The position numbers and the translations under genes were made by a program. 64,000 nt of DNA, from assembly GCF_003584645.1 (NCBI RefSeq), contig NZ_AP017928.1:2456395-2520394 (forward strand). The letters run 5' to 3'. This DNA comes from Methylocaldum marinum. GTDB taxonomy: Bacteria; Pseudomonadota; Gammaproteobacteria; Methylococcales; Methylococcaceae. Below are positions 47,944 through 56,576 of the stretch, piece after piece. Under the pieces are notes generated by a model. That model was not told where the DNA came from and did not search any database. It saw only the letters and a list, made by a program, of their open reading frames with translations. The first letter of the stretch is position 1; every line of letters begins with the position of its first letter.

Positions 47944-49269
47944 ATGCTGATCGACACTCTGCTCAAGGCGCGCTGGATCATTCCGGTGGAGCCCGACCGT
48001 ACCGTGCTGGACAATCATGCGCTCGCCGTCCACGGCGGTCGGATTATCGACATACTGCCGATCCCGGAAGCCGATGCCAAATATCAAGCGGCGTCGGTGG
48101 AGTCGTTCGACCGGCATGCCCTGATCCCCGGTTTCGTCAACGCCCATACCCATGCCGCCATGTCGCTGTTGCGCGGTGTGGCCGACGATCGCCCTTTAAT
48201 GGAATGGCTGCTCGATCATATCTGGCCGCTGGAACAGAAATGGGTCAGCGAAACCTTCGTCCGCGACGGTACCGATCTGGCAATGGCCGAGATGATCCGC
48301 GGCGGCGTGACCTGCTTCAACGACATGTATTTCTTTCCCGAAGTCACCGCCCGCCAGGCTGCGCGTTACGGCCTGCGTGCCGTGGTCGGGCTGATCCTGA
48401 TCGATTTCCCCAGCGCCTGGGCCAGCGGACCCGACGATTATCTGTCCAAGGGCCTGGCGCTGCACGACGAACTTCGCCACAACCCGCTGGTCACCGCCGC
48501 TTTCGCTCCTCATGCGCCCTACTCCGTCTCGGATGAACCTCTGCTGAAAATTCGCACCCTGGCTGCGGAACTGGACCGTCCGATTCACATGCACTTGCAC
48601 GAAACCCGGGACGAAATCGATCAGGGCCGGCAGCATTACGGCATGCGCCCCATGAAGAGGCTGCAGCAGCTGGATGTTTTGGGTCCCTCTTTCGTGGCGG
48701 TGCACATGACCCAGCTGACGGACGAGGAAATCGCGCAGTTTGCCGAATCGGGCGGCAGCGTGGTGCATTGTCCGGAATCCAATCTGAAACTGGCGAGCGG
48801 TTTCTGCCCGGTCGCCAGACTCATCGATGCCGGCGTCAACGTTGCCATCGGCACGGATGGGGCGGCCAGCAACAACGATCTCGACGTGATGGGCGAAATG
48901 CGCGCCGCCGCTCTGTTGGCCAAAGCGGTCTCCAACAATGCCGCAGCGGTCCCGGCCCACACCGCTCTGCGCATGGCGACGCTGAACGGCGCCAAGGCCT
49001 TGGGACTCGAAGCCGACATCGGCTCTCTGGAGGTGGGAAAAGCCGCCGATATCACGGCGATACGGCTCGACGATCTCGAAACCCAACCGCTGTACGACCC
49101 GATCTCGAATGTCGTCTACGCGGCCGGACGCCATCAGGTCAGCGACGTATGGGTGGCCGGACGCCGGCTTCTGAAAAACCGCGAACTGACCACGCTCGAC
49201 ATCGAAGAACTGTTTCAGAAAACCGCGGCATGGCGGGAAAAACTCACCAGCGTACAGGAACGTCCATGA
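47944..49269 (+). CDS. mtaD: 5-methylthioadenosine/S-adenosylhomocysteine deaminase (TRZ/ATZ family)
   Basis: 441 residues from ATG 47944 (MLIDTLLKARWIIPVEP). The amidohydrolase metal site is complete: VNAHTHAAMSLLRG near 65, MHLHETRDE near 218, AVHMTQ near 252 and GTDGAASNNDLD near 305. MtaD deaminates MTA and SAH to inosine derivatives in purine/methionine salvage. The gene order mtaD-ubiG-mupP-yciK matches the block known from Pseudomonas, which supports the name. It overlaps ubiG by 4 bases; SAH made by UbiG is a substrate of MtaD, a possible reason for the linkage. Confidence 0.88.
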   Translation: MLIDTLLKARWIIPVEPDRTVLDNHALAVHGGRIIDILPIPEADAKYQAASVESFDRHALIPGFVNAHTHAAMSLLRGVADDRPLMEWLLDHIWPLEQKWVSETFVRDGTDLAMAEMIRGGVTCFNDMYFFPEVTARQAARYGLRAVVGLILIDFPSAWASGPDDYLSKGLALHDELRHNPLVTAAFAPHAPYSVSDEPLLKIRTLAAELDRPIHMHLHETRDEIDQGRQHYGMRPMKRLQQLDVLGPSFVAVHMTQLTDEEIAQFAESGGSVVHCPESNLKLASGFCPVARLIDAGVNVAIGTDGAASNNDLDVMGEMRAAALLAKAVSNNAAAVPAHTALRMATLNGAKALGLEADIGSLEVGKAADITAIRLDDLETQPLYDPISNVVYAAGRHQVSDVWVAGRRLLKNRELTTLDIEELFQKTAAWREKLTSVQERP

Positions 49270-49976
49270 CGACTACCGAAAACGTCCACGAACACGAAAT
49301 CCGGAAATTCGGCTTGCTGGCCGATCGGTGGTGGGACCCCGACGGCGAATTCAAGACGCTGCACGCGGTCAATCCCTTGCGCATACAGTTCATCCGCTCC
49401 TTCGCGGAACTCCACGGCAAGCGCGTTGCCGACGTCGGCTGCGGCGGCGGAATCCTGAGCGAGGGACTGGCGAGAGCCGGCGCGCAAGTGGTCGGCATCG
49501 ACCTGGGGGAAGAACTCCTGGAGATCGCGAAAGCGCACGCGGAAGAATCGGGGATAGCCGTGGAATACCGGCGGATCAGCGCCGAAACCCTGGCCGAAAC
49601 CGAACCCGGCAGCTTCGATATCGTGACCTGCATGGAAATGCTGGAACATGTGCCCGACCCGGCATCGGTAGTCGATGCTTGCGCCAGGCTGGTGAAGCCG
49701 GGCGGACGGGTCTTCTTCTCCACCCTGAACCGGAAACTGAAGGCGTATCTGCTGGCAATCGTGGGCGCGGAATATCTGCTGAACATGATCCCCAAGGGAA
49801 CTCACGACTATGCGACCTTCATCAAACCCTCCGAGCTCAGCCGCTGGGCGCGGGAAACGGGGCTCGACCTCCTCGGCATGGACGGTATCGCGTACAACCC
49901 GATCACCGGGCAGTTCAGCCTGAGCCGCGACCTGGACGTCAACTACCTGGCGGCGTACGCGAGACCCGAGGAATAA
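49266..49976 (+). CDS. ubiG: Ubiquinone biosynthesis O-methyltransferase
   Basis: The 236-residue SAM-dependent methyltransferase carries out both O-methylations in ubiquinone synthesis. Motifs: FGLLADRWWDPDGEFKTLH opening, VADVGCGGGILSEGLARAGA near 55-74, DIVTCMEMLEHVPDPASVV near 119-137, and the UbiG-specific LNRKLKAYLLAIVGAEYLLNMIPKGTHDYATFIKP near 155-190 (noted by position). ATG 49266 lies inside the mtaD stop (ATGA). The next gene starts 4 bases after its stop, so it is translationally coupled in the operon. Confidence 0.95.
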   Translation: MTTTENVHEHEIRKFGLLADRWWDPDGEFKTLHAVNPLRIQFIRSFAELHGKRVADVGCGGGILSEGLARAGAQVVGIDLGEELLEIAKAHAEESGIAVEYRRISAETLAETEPGSFDIVTCMEMLEHVPDPASVVDACARLVKPGGRVFFSTLNRKLKAYLLAIVGAEYLLNMIPKGTHDYATFIKPSELSRWARETGLDLLGMDGIAYNPITGQFSLSRDLDVNYLAAYARPEE

Positions 49977-49980
49977 ACGC

Positions 49981-50658
49981 ATGGTCGTGAACACCTGGGT
50001 TTCCGCCGTGCTGTTCGATCTGGACGGAACCTTGCTCGACACCGCGCCCGATCTGGTCTTCGCCGCTAATGCCGCGCTCGCCGAGGCCGGCATTCCGACG
50101 CGCTCCATGGACGAACTCAAGCCCTGCATCTCCGGCGGCGCCGCCGCCATGCTGCGTTGCGCCCTGAACGGCGACCACGAAGAATCGCTCTTCGAGCGCG
50201 TGTTGCAGCGGACGCTGACGCTTTACCAAATCCACGTCGCCGATCACACCCGATTTTTCGACGGCGTCGAATCGGTGCTCGGCACACTCGACCGCCACGG
50301 CATTCCCTGGGGCATCGTCACCAACAAGACCAGCCGATTCACCGATCCCTTGCTGGAAAAGCTCAAACTGGCCGACCGCGCCCGATGCGTCGTCAGCGGC
50401 GACACCACGCCCGAAAAAAAGCCCCATCCCCTGCCGCTTCTGGAAGCCAGCCGGCGCTTGAACCTGAACCCGGAAGCGTGCGTCTATGTCGGCGATGCGC
50501 CCGGCGACGTGAAAGCCGGCCGCTGCGCCGGCATGGCGACCCTGACGGCACTGTACGGCTATATCGGCGTGGACGCTGCGCCTCATGACTGGGGCGCCGA
50601 CGGTCTGCTGGAAACGCCGCGGGATTTGCTGCCCTGGCTGGACGGAGCGCTGTCATGA
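49981..50658 (+). CDS. mupP: HAD phosphatase, probable MupP (N-acetylmuramate 6-phosphate phosphatase)
   Basis: A 225-residue HAD hydrolase of the phosphoglycolate-phosphatase type: catalytic LFDLDGTLLDTAPD near 10-23, motif II VTNKTS near 112, and motif III/IV KPHPLPLL with YVGDAPGDVKAGRCAGM near 165-181. By sequence alone it could be Gph. Its place between ubiG and yciK is that of Pseudomonas MupP, which dephosphorylates MurNAc-6-P in the peptidoglycan-recycling route to UDP-MurNAc. The partner genes amgK and murU are not in the window. It overlaps yciK by 4 bases. Confidence 0.8.
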   Translation: MVVNTWVSAVLFDLDGTLLDTAPDLVFAANAALAEAGIPTRSMDELKPCISGGAAAMLRCALNGDHEESLFERVLQRTLTLYQIHVADHTRFFDGVESVLGTLDRHGIPWGIVTNKTSRFTDPLLEKLKLADRARCVVSGDTTPEKKPHPLPLLEASRRLNLNPEACVYVGDAPGDVKAGRCAGMATLTALYGYIGVDAAPHDWGADGLLETPRDLLPWLDGALS

Positions 50659-51368
50659 GTGGTTCGATGCTGAAAGACCGCGTCATTCTGGTTACCGGCG
50701 CCGGCGGCGGCCTCGGCTCCGCCGTCGCGAAAATCTGCGCCGCCGAGGGTGCGACGGTCGTCCTGCTCGGGAAAACCATCCCCAGGCTGGAAAAAGTCTA
50801 CGACGCCATCATCGCCGCCAGCGGGCCGCAACCGGCGATTTATCCGCTGGACCTGGCAGGCGCCGGCGAGGACCATTACCGCGACCTCGCCGCCACCATC
50901 GAGCGTGAATTCGGCGCGCTGCACGGACTGGTGCATTGCGCCGCCGAGCTCGGCGTACTCGGCCCGCTGAACGACATCGCCGGCGGGGTGTGGCAACGGC
51001 TGCTGCACGTCAATCTGACCGCGCCGTTCCTGCTGACGCGGGAACTCCTGCCGCTGATTTCGAAATCCTCCGCCCCCGGCATCGTTTTCGTCACCGACTC
51101 GGTCGCCCGCGCCGGCAAGGCCTATTGGGGCGCTTACGGCGTCGCGAAGAGCGGCCTGGAGGGCTTCGCCCGAATATTGGCGGACGAACTGGAAAGCCGG
51201 AAAGTTCAGGTTCACGTGTACGCGCCGGGTCCGATGCAGTCTCCTCTACGGCGGCGCGCGTATCCGGCCGAGGACCCTGCGGGCCTGCCTCTGCCGGAAG
51301 TCCAAGCGGAGCAAATCGCGCGCCTTCTGAGTCCAATCGAAACAGCTTCAAGTGCTAATTTTGGTTAA
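50655..51368 (+). CDS. yciK: YciK-type short-chain dehydrogenase/reductase
   Basis: A 237-residue SDR protein: nucleotide motif VTGAGGGLGSAVAKI near 14-28, LVHCAAELG in place of NAG near 93-101, the catalytic YWGAYGVAKSGLEGFA (Tyr-x3-Lys) near 157-172, and the YAPGPMQSPLRRRAYP loop near 192-207. The physiological substrate of YciK proteins is not known. The gene overlaps mupP by 4 bases and is followed 15 bases later by sufT. Confidence 0.88.
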   Translation: MSGSMLKDRVILVTGAGGGLGSAVAKICAAEGATVVLLGKTIPRLEKVYDAIIAASGPQPAIYPLDLAGAGEDHYRDLAATIEREFGALHGLVHCAAELGVLGPLNDIAGGVWQRLLHVNLTAPFLLTRELLPLISKSSAPGIVFVTDSVARAGKAYWGAYGVAKSGLEGFARILADELESRKVQVHVYAPGPMQSPLRRRAYPAEDPAGLPLPEVQAEQIARLLSPIETASSANFG

Positions 51369-51383
51369 CTACGCATAACACCT

Positions 51384-51938
51384 ATGTTCGGTTACGGTCG
51401 CGAAAGCATAGTCCTGCAAAGGGATGTCAACGTCGTCCAGATTCCCGACGGCACGCCAGGCTCACTGCCGAAAGGCCACGTGGTCAGCCTGTACCAGTCG
51501 CTGGGCGGCAATTTCACCGTGGTCACGGAGCTCGGGCAGATGGTTCGCATCGCCGGAAACGATGCCGATGCCTTGGGCAAAGAACCGCCGATCATCAGCA
51601 ACCTGGTCAGCGGCACCGACCCCGAATCGGTCGAAAAAAATGTTTGGGAAGTACTGAGAACCATCTTCGATCCGGAAATTCCGGTCAACATCGTTGATTT
51701 GGGGCTGGTCTACCACTGCAAGGTGACCCCGGTCGAAGAGGGCAGTAACGACGTCGACATAATCATGACCCTGACCGCTCCCGGCTGCGGCATGGGGCCG
51801 GTCCTGCAATACGATGCCGAGGCGGCGGTTAAGAGTCTTCCCGGAGTAAACAAGGTCAACATCGAGGTGGTCTTCGACCCGCCTTGGTCGCGGGACATGA
51901 TGTCCGAAGTGGCGAAGCTTCAACTGGGATTAATCTGA
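51384..51938 (+). CDS. sufT: Fe-S cluster assembly protein SufT
   Basis: A 184-residue MIP18/DUF59 protein with the N-terminal extension typical of SufT: ESIVLQRDVNVVQIPDGTPGSLPKGHVVSLYQSLGGNFTV (residues about 7-47, noted by position). The DUF59 domain follows with LRTIFDPEIPVNIVDLGLVY, MTLTAPGCGMGPVL (conserved cysteine) and VEVVFDPPWSRDMMSE-like ending. SufT assists maturation of Fe-S proteins. It is last in the mtaD-ubiG-mupP-yciK-sufT string. Confidence 0.93.
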   Translation: MFGYGRESIVLQRDVNVVQIPDGTPGSLPKGHVVSLYQSLGGNFTVVTELGQMVRIAGNDADALGKEPPIISNLVSGTDPESVEKNVWEVLRTIFDPEIPVNIVDLGLVYHCKVTPVEEGSNDVDIIMTLTAPGCGMGPVLQYDAEAAVKSLPGVNKVNIEVVFDPPWSRDMMSEVAKLQLGLI

Positions 51939-52179
51939 TCCGGCATGGCTGGAAGTGGATTCCCCGTGCAGCCGCGGACGCATACAAGCTCCGCTTGAGA
52001 AAACGCCGACTCGAATAGGCGGAGAACAGAGTCGCAATCTTGGCGAGCCGGGCCGCGTCTCCGGGCGAGCACGCAAATCCAATGCCTCCTTCCTCGTCCA
52101 CGCGGCCAGGATCGGGAATCTTCACTGATCTTCGAGGAATACCTTAAGGAAACTCTTCACTTAAGAAGGGCTCGCCACC

Positions 52180-53382
52180 ATGCTCGACATCGATCTCAAC
52201 TCCCCGGCATTCTTTGCAGACCCTTATCCGGTCTACGCCAAGCTGCGCGCTGCCGCACCGATCTGCCAACTCATGCCCGGGATCTGGCTGGCCACCCGCT
52301 ACCGGGATGCCGATCGAATTCTCCGCGACCTCCGCTTCGGCAAGGATTTTCTCGCCGGGGTCGCCCGCCGCTACGGAAAAAACGCCGTCGACGAACCGGC
52401 CTTCCGGATGGTGAATCGCTTCATGCTGCTGATGAACCCGCCGGAACACACAAGGCTGCGCACACTCGTCAGCAAGGCATTCAGCGTGAAACAGGCACCG
52501 GAACTCCGCCATCTGGCGCAGCGGGAAACCCAACGCCTGATCGACGGCCTGTACGATCTGCACCGCGCCGACCTGGTAAAAGCGTTCGCCTATCCGCTGC
52601 CCGTTCGAGTCATCTGCGCGCTGCTCGATATCCAGCTCGAGGATCACCTCCGATTTCTCGAGGATACCCAGGCCCTGGTCAAGGTGTTCGAATTGAACCC
52701 GATCAGCGCGACGGAAATCGATGCCGCCAACCGGGCCGCGCAAGCGTTCGAGCGCCATTTCCGCGAAATTTGTCGCGAACGCCGCAAGAATCCGGGCAAC
52801 GATCTGATTTCCCTGCTCCTGCAAGCGGAAGAAGGCGAAGATCGTCTGAGCGAGGACGAAATCATCGCCAATGTTGTCCTGCTGTTTCTCGCAGGACACG
52901 AAACTACCGCCAATATGATCGGCAATGCGCTTCTGACCCTGTTCCGGCATCCCGAGCAACTGGATTTGCTCAGGAAAGACCTTTCGCTGCTGCCGCAGGC
53001 CGTGAACGAATGCCTGCGTTACGAGAGTTCGGTCCACATCGCCGCGCGCGTCGCCATGGAGGATGTCGGCGTCGGCGCGGTGACGATACGCCGCGGCGAA
53101 ACCGTCTATATCAATCTCGGCGCAGCCAACCGCGATCCCGAAATTTTCTCGGCGCCCGACCGATTCCAGATCCGGCGCCCCGCTATGCCGAATAAGCCGA
53201 TGCCGTTCGGTGGCGGCATGCATTACTGCCTAGGCGCCCGGCTCGCCCGCATCGAGCTGGAAACCGTGCTGGACATGCTTTTCCGCCGACTGCCGGAACT
53301 CCGGATCGAGGATATCGACAATCCGACGTGGAAGCCTACCATGACAATCCGCGGCCTGGAGCGATTGCAGAGCCGCTGGTAA
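52180..53382 (+). CDS. Cytochrome P450
   Basis: The 400-residue soluble bacterial P450 opens LNSPAFFADPYPVYAKLR. The I-helix oxygen-activation motif LFLAGHETTANM lies near 241, the K-helix E-x-x-R in NECLRYESS near 276, and the haem loop PFGGGMHYCLGARLAR near 342-357 with Cys350 as ligand. No reductase is fused and no ferredoxin gene is adjacent, so electron partners must be elsewhere. It points toward, and is separated by the repeat array from, the biosynthetic genes downstream; membership in that locus is inferred from proximity. Confidence 0.92.
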   Translation: MLDIDLNSPAFFADPYPVYAKLRAAAPICQLMPGIWLATRYRDADRILRDLRFGKDFLAGVARRYGKNAVDEPAFRMVNRFMLLMNPPEHTRLRTLVSKAFSVKQAPELRHLAQRETQRLIDGLYDLHRADLVKAFAYPLPVRVICALLDIQLEDHLRFLEDTQALVKVFELNPISATEIDAANRAAQAFERHFREICRERRKNPGNDLISLLLQAEEGEDRLSEDEIIANVVLLFLAGHETTANMIGNALLTLFRHPEQLDLLRKDLSLLPQAVNECLRYESSVHIAARVAMEDVGVGAVTIRRGETVYINLGAANRDPEIFSAPDRFQIRRPAMPNKPMPFGGGMHYCLGARLARIELETVLDMLFRRLPELRIEDIDNPTWKPTMTIRGLERLQSRW

Positions 53383-53741
53383 AACCGAACCATGCCGACG
53401 CAGCCGTTGCCCGAACCGAGGCGTCGGGAAAGGATTCCCGACCTACAAGGCGGCATGTTCGTAGGTCGGCAATCCCTTGCCGACGAAGACGCTCGGTCGG
53501 AGCACGGCGTCGGGAAAGGACTCCCGACCTACGGGGTGGCACGGTTGTAGGTCGGCAATCCCTTGCCGACAAAGACGCTCGGTCGGAGCACGGCGTCGGG
53601 AAAGGATTCCCGACCTACCAGGTGACACGGTCGTAGGTCGGCAATCCCTTGCCGACGAAGACGCTCGGTCGGGGGGGCATGGCGTCGGGAAAGGATTGCC
53701 GACCTACTCACGAGTTCCCGTAGGATAGATATGAAGATGCG
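53383..53741. other. Repeat-filled gap between convergent P450 and AlkB-like genes
   Basis: The 359-base stretch between the P450 stop and the stop of the AlkB-like gene consists almost wholly of the tandem palindromic array described separately. Open frames in it are repeat translations, not genes. Confidence 0.85.
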
Positions 53742-53744
53742 CTA
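53423..53744. repeat. Tandem array of alternating palindromes, 86-base period (copy 5)
   Basis: Each unit has a GTCGGGAAAGG-type hairpin (at 53423, 53509, 53595 and, variant, 53683), a spacer of about 14 bases, a GTAGGTCGGCAATCC-type hairpin (53461, 53547, 53633) and a 24-base spacer beginning GAAGACGCTCGGTC or AAAGACGCTCGGTC. Periods are 86, 86 and 88. The array ends in GATATGAAGATGCGCTA (53728-53744), the inverted TAGCGC/TAGAGC-type terminus, whose last three bases are the TAG stop of the minus-strand gene. Confidence 0.9.
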
Positions 53745-54794
53745 GGCGATGTCTTGCGCATCCGCCCAGGCCCGGTACTTCTCGTTGCGCCTCAGTACCA
53801 TCACGGCCATTCCCCAGTATCCATAAGGCATGACGGGTCCCTGGGCAGATGCCAGGAGATCGGGATAAGGAACCCCCGGACGCCGATGATGATCGGCGTG
53901 CCGCGTGAGTCCCAGGAATAAAAACAGACTGACCGCGGAATCGTTGCGCCAGGCAGCGAGGCGCGAGCGCCCGGAGGCTTGGGTCAACCCGTAATGCTGG
54001 AAGTAGTTGACGGCTTCCAGGATGCGGACGGCGGTATAGGCGCAATGCAAGAACACCGCTGCCGCCAGGAGCCCGAACAGCCAGACGTACACGGCGAGCC
54101 AGAGAGCTTCGGCGGCTGCGCCGGCCAGGGTGGTCCATCGGTCCGTTTCCCAGGCTATTCGCCATTGCTGAATTGCCACGCGCCGAAAAAAGCTTTCATA
54201 GCTTTCGCCGGCGACGGCGGTCGAAGGATCCAGCGCGCTGCCCAGCATGGCGTGATGAGCCCTCTTGTGGGCAATCGCGAAATGGTCGTAAAACAGCGTG
54301 GCCAGCAGAAACCGTCCCAGCAGGCGCTGCCAGGGGCGATGTCTGTGAACGAATTCATGGGCGGGACAAATGGCCGCACAACAAAAATTGGCGCCGGCCA
54401 TGATTCGGATGGCCAGCAGGTTGGCCAGGCTGTTCGCAAGCTCGGTCGGATCGCCCCAACTCAGCCTCGAGGCCAAAAGGCCCAAGGCGAGGACATTCAG
54501 TAGCTGCAAAAGGGCGAGGGCATACAGAAGGCCGTCGAAGAACCGGCGCGGGACCTCGGCGGGGACCGACCGCCGTTCCCGGGGACCGAAACAATCGGCC
54601 GCGAAAAGCGCAGCGAACGGCAGGGTCCAGGCCAGAGCCTGAACGGCTGGATGGGGACCGGTCGCCAAAAACGCGAACAAACAGCCCGGCATGACCAGGC
54701 TGAGGCCGAAGCCACACCACCAGGGCGGTAAAAAATCCGGCAGACGAACCGTTCTCGAAACCCCGTCCGCCGCAGTTTTCGTTAGAATGTCCAT
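53742..54794 (-). CDS. AlkB-like membrane di-iron hydroxylase/desaturase
   Basis: 350 residues from ATG 54794. Several hydrophobic segments surround the eight-histidine pattern of membrane fatty-acid desaturases and alkane hydroxylases: HEFVH (146-150), HKRAHH (176-181), NYFQHYGL (263-270) and LTRHADHH (296-303). The NY-x-x-HYGL and RH-x-DHH boxes and the C-terminal PVMPYGYWGM are the AlkB/XylM-type variants rather than acyl-CoA desaturase. It would insert oxygen at an aliphatic carbon using an external rubredoxin or ferredoxin. Its start is only 18 bases from the divergent carbamoyltransferase start. The stop codon is supplied by the end of the repeat array. Confidence 0.8.
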   Translation of the reverse strand: MDILTKTAADGVSRTVRLPDFLPPWWCGFGLSLVMPGCLFAFLATGPHPAVQALAWTLPFAALFAADCFGPRERRSVPAEVPRRFFDGLLYALALLQLLNVLALGLLASRLSWGDPTELANSLANLLAIRIMAGANFCCAAICPAHEFVHRHRPWQRLLGRFLLATLFYDHFAIAHKRAHHAMLGSALDPSTAVAGESYESFFRRVAIQQWRIAWETDRWTTLAGAAAEALWLAVYVWLFGLLAAAVFLHCAYTAVRILEAVNYFQHYGLTQASGRSRLAAWRNDSAVSLFLFLGLTRHADHHRRPGVPYPDLLASAQGPVMPYGYWGMAVMVLRRNEKYRAWADAQDIA

Positions 54795-54812
54795 AGGCTT
54801 TCGGAATCGGCG

Positions 54813-56576
54813 ATGAGAAAACACGACCCCCGAACGTACTATGTCGGCCTCTGCGCGACCTATCACGATCCCGCGCTGTCCATTCTGAACGATGAAGGCG
54901 AGATCTTGTTTGCGGAGGCGACCGAACGCCACCTTCAATACAAGCGTGCCCTGAATTGCGAACCGGACAACCTGTACCTTGTTCCTAAACTTCTGGGCGA
55001 GTATTGCAGCGATGCGGACGAATTCGTCATCGCCTGCAACTGGCGCAAATCCCGGCCGATCTACGAGAGGCTCGCAAAGCACCTCGGCTGGCTGTCGCCG
55101 CGAGGCATCCTGAGCGGCCAAGGACGCCGGCTGACCACCTGGCTGGAAATGTACCAGATCCACCATATGCTGGCTTGCCAGCATCACGCGATGCGGCGAA
55201 TCGGCATCAACCTGGCGCGTACGCTGGGCCGCGACTTCCCCGGCGCGGCGGTCCGCTTCCGCCATTACGACCATCATCTGACCCACGCCGCTCTCGCCTG
55301 CTACGCGAGTCCTTTCGACGAGGCGGCCTGCGCGGTGATCGATTCCTACGGCGAAGAAGGCTCGATGGCGTTCTTCGCTTACCGCAACCGGCGCCTGAAA
55401 TCGCTTTACGAAGCGCGCGGCCCGCTCAGCCTGGGATTCTACTACATGAAGCTCACCGAGCTATGCGGTTTCGACTGGCTGGGCGGCGAGGAATGGAAAG
55501 TGATGGGGCTCGCGTCCTACGGGCGGACCGTCCCGGAAGTCTTGAGCTGGCTACGCGGCACGATGCGCGTCGAAGACTTGCGCCTGACGCCCGACTACGA
55601 ACATTTCTTCGAGTATCTGAGCCGGCTGACAGGCCGTCGGCGACCGGCGGATGAAGCGCCGGAGACCGCCGCCGATCTGGCCCATACCGGCCAGCTTTTT
55701 TTCACGGAAACCGTCAACCGCCTCATCACCAACCTCCATGCACGCGCGCCCTCCGATCGTCTGACTCTCGCGGGAGGGTGCGCGCTCAACTCGGTCTGCA
55801 ACGGTCAGCTTTTGGCCAATACGCCATTCCGGTCGCTTTACGTGCCGCCGGCGCCCGCCGATGACGGCACCGCGCTCGGCGCGGCCCTGCTGGCTTATCA
55901 CGAGGACCATCCGGACAGCCGGATCGAGCCCCGCACACTTTCGCCCTATCTGGGCAGCCGGATCGAGCGCAACGCGGTGGAACGCCTCGCCCGGCACGGA
56001 CACCTGCCGGTTCGACACTTGCCGGACGGCGCCGTGGTCTCCGCTGCCGCGGATCTTCTCGCCCGGGGAAAAATCCTGGGCTGGATTCAAGACCGGGCGG
56101 AATTCGGTCCCCGCGCGCTCGGCAACCGATCGATCCTGGCCGATCCCCGGCCCCGGGACATGGCGGAACGCATCAACCGCGAGGTCAAGTTCCGCGAGCG
56201 TTTCCGTCCCTATGCGCCGGTCGTTCTGCACCAGCACGGCCCGAAATTTTTCGAGGACTACCAGGACAGCCCCTACATGGACCGGACACTGCGCTTCAAA
56301 TCCGCGGTCCGTGGCAAGGTGCCCGCGGTGGTCCACGTCGACGGCACCGGCCGCTTGCAATCGCTCGAACAGGATCGGAATCCGCGTTTTCACGCCTTGC
56401 TCGACGCGTTTCATCGACGCACCGGCGTACCGATGCTGCTCAACACCAGCTTCAATGTCATGGGCAAACCCATCGTGCACAGCGCGGAAGACGCCGCAAG
56501 CGTATTCCTCACCTCCGGCCTGGACGGCCTGGTCATCGACGATTATCTGTTCACCAAGCCCGGTAGTCAGCCGTGA
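54813..56576 (+). CDS. NodU/CmcH/TobZ-type O-carbamoyltransferase
   Basis: A 587-residue two-domain enzyme of the family that makes carbamoyl-adenylate from carbamoyl phosphate and ATP and passes the carbamoyl group to a hydroxyl. The N-terminal Kae1-like domain has the metal motif DHHLTHA (153-159) and later LTLAGGCALNSVCNGQL; the C-terminal YrdC-related domain has AEFGPRALGNRSILADPR near 429-446, FRPYAPVVL and MLLNTSFNVMGKPIV. The family mostly modifies natural products (antibiotics, Nod factors). It is followed by the di-iron oxidase gene with a GTGA overlap, so the two are co-translated. Confidence 0.92.
   Translation: MRKHDPRTYYVGLCATYHDPALSILNDEGEILFAEATERHLQYKRALNCEPDNLYLVPKLLGEYCSDADEFVIACNWRKSRPIYERLAKHLGWLSPRGILSGQGRRLTTWLEMYQIHHMLACQHHAMRRIGINLARTLGRDFPGAAVRFRHYDHHLTHAALACYASPFDEAACAVIDSYGEEGSMAFFAYRNRRLKSLYEARGPLSLGFYYMKLTELCGFDWLGGEEWKVMGLASYGRTVPEVLSWLRGTMRVEDLRLTPDYEHFFEYLSRLTGRRRPADEAPETAADLAHTGQLFFTETVNRLITNLHARAPSDRLTLAGGCALNSVCNGQLLANTPFRSLYVPPAPADDGTALGAALLAYHEDHPDSRIEPRTLSPYLGSRIERNAVERLARHGHLPVRHLPDGAVVSAAADLLARGKILGWIQDRAEFGPRALGNRSILADPRPRDMAERINREVKFRERFRPYAPVVLHQHGPKFFEDYQDSPYMDRTLRFKSAVRGKVPAVVHVDGTGRLQSLEQDRNPRFHALLDAFHRRTGVPMLLNTSFNVMGKPIVHSAEDAASVFLTSGLDGLVIDDYLFTKPGSQP

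Noticed and set aside
50655..51368. Ketoreductase belonging to the nearby biosynthetic locus
   Set aside because: Its place after ubiG-mupP matches the conserved yciK block, so it is housekeeping context rather than part of the cluster.
53423..53744. Possible CRISPR array (regular repeats and spacers)
   Set aside because: The spacers are themselves repeated and the units are paired palindromes of the dispersed family; no cas genes or leader are nearby.
54795..55286. Longer start for the AlkB-like gene inside the carbamoyltransferase
   Set aside because: The extension is antisense to conserved carbamoyltransferase sequence and shows no desaturase-like residues; the ATG at 54794 is preferred.
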